DNA from: Sutterella sp.
GTDB taxonomy: Bacteria > Pseudomonadota > Gammaproteobacteria > Burkholderiales > Burkholderiaceae_F
Length of the DNA stretch: 16,667 bases
Direction of reading: 5' to 3'
NCBI GenBank assembly: GCA_019418235.1
Contig: DYCH01000024.1
Span: 1-16,667, forward strand
The notes under the pieces were generated by a model that was given only the letters and a program-made list of their open reading frames with translations, had not been told where the DNA came from and did no database searches. Positions within the stretch are counted from its first letter, which is position 1, and every line of letters begins with the position of its first letter. The position numbers were made by a program, and so were the translations under genes. Below, piece by piece: positions 15,145 through 16,667 of the stretch.

Positions 15145-15599
15145 TGCTTGAAATCGTTAACGCAAAAGAAGCGGACCTTCCGATCGTTGCCGCCATTGAT
15201 AAGGCAGCTTTTGAGTTTGCCTGGACGTTAGGTGAATTTGAAGGGTCATTTAATGCCGGTCATCGCTTTTTGGTTTTAAAAGACAACAATGACATTTGTG
15301 CCTTCGTTGTTTTCATGCAGGTTTTTGAGCAAGCTGAGATTTTAACGATTGCCGTTAAGCCCGAATGCCAACGCAAAGGCTTTGGTCGAATGCTTATTGA
15401 AGCGATGCACGCTGAACTTTTGCAAAAAGGCGCTGAAAACGTCTTTTTGGAAGTACGCGTGAGTAACCTTGCCGCACAAGCGCTTTATGGCAAAATGGGA
15501 TACCACGAAATTTCCCGCCGAAAAGGGTACTATCCGACTAAGGACGGTCGTGAAGATGCGATCGTTATGCAGTGTGAACTTTTAAATAAAGACGTTTAA
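15141..15599 (+). CDS. rimI: Ribosomal protein S18-alanine N-acetyltransferase RimI
   Basis: This GNAT enzyme of about 152 residues transfers acetyl from acetyl-CoA to the N-terminal alanine of ribosomal protein S18 and probably other proteins. The acetyl-CoA loop is QRKGFG (77-82), preceded by the strand EILTIAVKPE. LEVRVSNLAAQALYGKMGY holds the catalytic Glu and Tyr. Counted from the second Met these are residues 103 and 115, the same numbers as in E. coli RimI. RKGYYPTKDGREDAIVM is the typical C-terminal motif. Two starts are possible. GTG at 15141 overlaps the tsaB stop as GTGA and is 8 bases from AAGGA (15128-15132). ATG at 15144 is 11 bases away and gives the E. coli numbering. The difference is one residue. 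Confidence 0.94.
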   Translation: MMLEIVNAKEADLPIVAAIDKAAFEFAWTLGEFEGSFNAGHRFLVLKDNNDICAFVVFMQVFEQAEILTIAVKPECQRKGFGRMLIEAMHAELLQKGAENVFLEVRVSNLAAQALYGKMGYHEISRRKGYYPTKDGREDAIVMQCELLNKDV

Positions 15600-15602
15600 A
15601 CG

Positions 15603-16598
15603 ATGGATACGCAACAAGCACGTATGTGGATGGCTATGGACATTGGGCCGCTTTGGATCGGTCGCGATGACGAAGACCCGTTGTCGCCTGCCGCCATTAT
15701 GCGTGATGCGCCTGCTGAACCTAAAGAGGAAGCTCAAGCAGCGCAGGCTCTGCCACAATCCACGTTGAGTCCCCAAACTTCCGTTGATTCGCCTCTTCAA
15801 CAAAGCGCCGGTTGGGGCATGCCTCAACAACCGACGCCCAAAGTGGAAAAGCCGGTTGCTCCTGCAACGATTTCGTCTGTTCAGACCAAAGAGACGGCCC
15901 AACCGATTCATCGTTTGGATAGCCCCGGAACGGGCAAGGTTCAGTCTCATCAATTAGCGCCGATCCGTCCGCCCAAGGATCAACCGGGCGAAGTGACTCA
16001 AAAGCCTGTTTCAAACGCAGAAATTGCTCAAGCTGATTGGACGCAATTGCGTGACTATGTGAGTCACTGTCAGGCCTGTCAAGCGATGTGCAAGACGCGT
16101 CTTTCGACCGTTTTCGGTACGATGGAACCCACCGCTCAGATGGTCATTGTCGGTGAAGCGCCGGGCCGAGATGAAGATATTCAAGGAAAGCCCTTTGTCG
16201 GTAAAAGTGGCGAACTCTTAGAAAACATTTTGATTGCCCTAGGGCTTCAACGCGGTAAAGACGTGGCGATTATCAATGTGCTTAAGTGCCGCCCGCCCAA
16301 TAATCGAGACCCACATCCTGAAGAAATCGCGATGTGTCGCCCGTATCTTGAGCGTCAGCTATCGCTTTTAAGTCCCAAGGTAGTGATTTTGTCCGGTCGC
16401 ATTGCTGCTCACGCTTTATTGGGCACGGAAGGCAGCATGAGACAGTTGCGTCAAAAGCCGCATACGTTAACGATTAACGGGGTGGAGACACCGGTAATCG
16501 TGACTTACCATCCGTCTTATTTGTTGAGATCGCCTTCTGACAAGTTAGAAGCTTGGCGTGATTTTATGGCCGCTAAACATCGCTTGTTAGGGATTTAA
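15603..16598 (+). CDS. Uracil-DNA glycosylase, family 4 (iron-sulfur type)
   Basis: This 331-residue base-excision repair enzyme should remove uracil from DNA. The catalytic domain (about 143-330) begins with the cysteines of an Fe-S cluster, HCQACQAMC (Cys156 and Cys159, with Cys163 nearby). The active site motif GEAPGRDED (184-192), KPFVGKSGELL, Cys229 in NVLKCRPPNNRDP, Cys245, and the DNA-binding loop HPSYLLR (303-309) follow. Together these identify the thermophile-like family 4, not the E. coli Ung family. A long Pro/Gln/Ala-rich linker (about 30-140) separates it from a conserved N-terminal peptide (ARMWMAMDIGPLWIGR), a form I associate with Burkholderiales. The start lies 3 bases after the rimI stop, with only a weak AAAGA site, so coupling with rimI is likely. 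Confidence 0.93.
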   Translation: MDTQQARMWMAMDIGPLWIGRDDEDPLSPAAIMRDAPAEPKEEAQAAQALPQSTLSPQTSVDSPLQQSAGWGMPQQPTPKVEKPVAPATISSVQTKETAQPIHRLDSPGTGKVQSHQLAPIRPPKDQPGEVTQKPVSNAEIAQADWTQLRDYVSHCQACQAMCKTRLSTVFGTMEPTAQMVIVGEAPGRDEDIQGKPFVGKSGELLENILIALGLQRGKDVAIINVLKCRPPNNRDPHPEEIAMCRPYLERQLSLLSPKVVILSGRIAAHALLGTEGSMRQLRQKPHTLTINGVETPVIVTYHPSYLLRSPSDKLEAWRDFMAAKHRLLGI

Positions 16599-16612
16599 AC
16601 CCATCAACCATT

Positions 16613-16667
16613 AAAAGGGGGTGTTGCAAAAGTCAGTTTTAAACTGAATTTTAGTGACACTCCTTTT
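16613..16667. repeat. Long imperfect inverted repeat after the glycosylase gene
   Basis: Left arm AAAAGGGGGTGT ... AAAAGTCAGTTT and right arm AAACTGAATTTTAG ... ACACTCCTTTT are nearly reverse-complementary over about 55 bases, with one bulge and a few internal mismatches. The core TCAGTT-TTA-AACTGA is perfect. It starts 14 bases after the glycosylase stop and runs to the window edge. It may be the operon terminator, since the right arm ends in TTTT. It could also be a small palindromic repeat or the edge of a mobile element; the sequence beyond the window would tell. Confidence 0.55.

Noticed and set aside
15582..15953. Minus-strand open frame of 123 codons opposite the glycosylase linker
   Set aside because: It mirrors the low-complexity linker coding sequence and shows no start signal or domain.
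1..16667. CRISPR array, tRNA, rRNA or transposase genes
   Set aside because: No regularly spaced repeats, cloverleaf-like sequence, rRNA motifs or transposase-like protein were seen on either strand.

Overview
The window looks like a chromosomal segment of a moderate-GC betaproteobacterium of the order Burkholderiales. A gut-associated member of the Sutterellaceae (Sutterella, Parasutterella or Turicimonas type) is my best guess. The reasons are the mfd / ispD-ispF / ompR-envZ neighbourhood, the tsaB-rimI-family 4 uracil-DNA glycosylase cluster, and an ESPR-type autotransporter. The genus is inferred from gene order and protein style, not from a search.

Layout. Positions 1-714 (minus strand) hold the N-terminal 238 codons of a type V secreted surface protein with an extended signal peptide. 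Its promoter has a run of ten G between a perfect -35 and a near-consensus -10, a typical design for phase variation by slipped-strand mispairing. Positions 1025-5766 (minus) hold a tightly coupled four-gene efflux operon: TolC-like outer membrane protein, HlyD-like adaptor and two ABC-2 permeases, with no ATPase gene. It lies 40 bases downstream of mfd (5807-9274, minus), the transcription-repair coupling factor. A divergent promoter region separates mfd from an EamA-type transporter (9392-10291, plus), which leads into ispD and ispF of the MEP isoprenoid pathway.

ispF converges with envZ with only 6 bases between the stop codons, and a bidirectional terminator-like hairpin lies inside the 3' end of ispF. 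ompR-envZ (13620 to 11472, minus) is divergent from a small secreted, helical, Met/Arg-rich protein (13803-14312) that has features of the CpxP/Spy or DUF3106 type. After a strong terminator, tsaB-rimI-udg runs rightwards with overlapping or nearly touching genes: tRNA t6A synthesis, N-terminal acetylation and DNA repair. The window ends in a long imperfect inverted repeat.

Most of the window is ordinary core genome. The accessory and less expected parts are the left end (phase-variable autotransporter and ATPase-less exporter operon), the ispF/envZ hairpin, and the small secreted protein beside ompR-envZ. No rRNA, tRNA, CRISPR array or transposase gene was seen.
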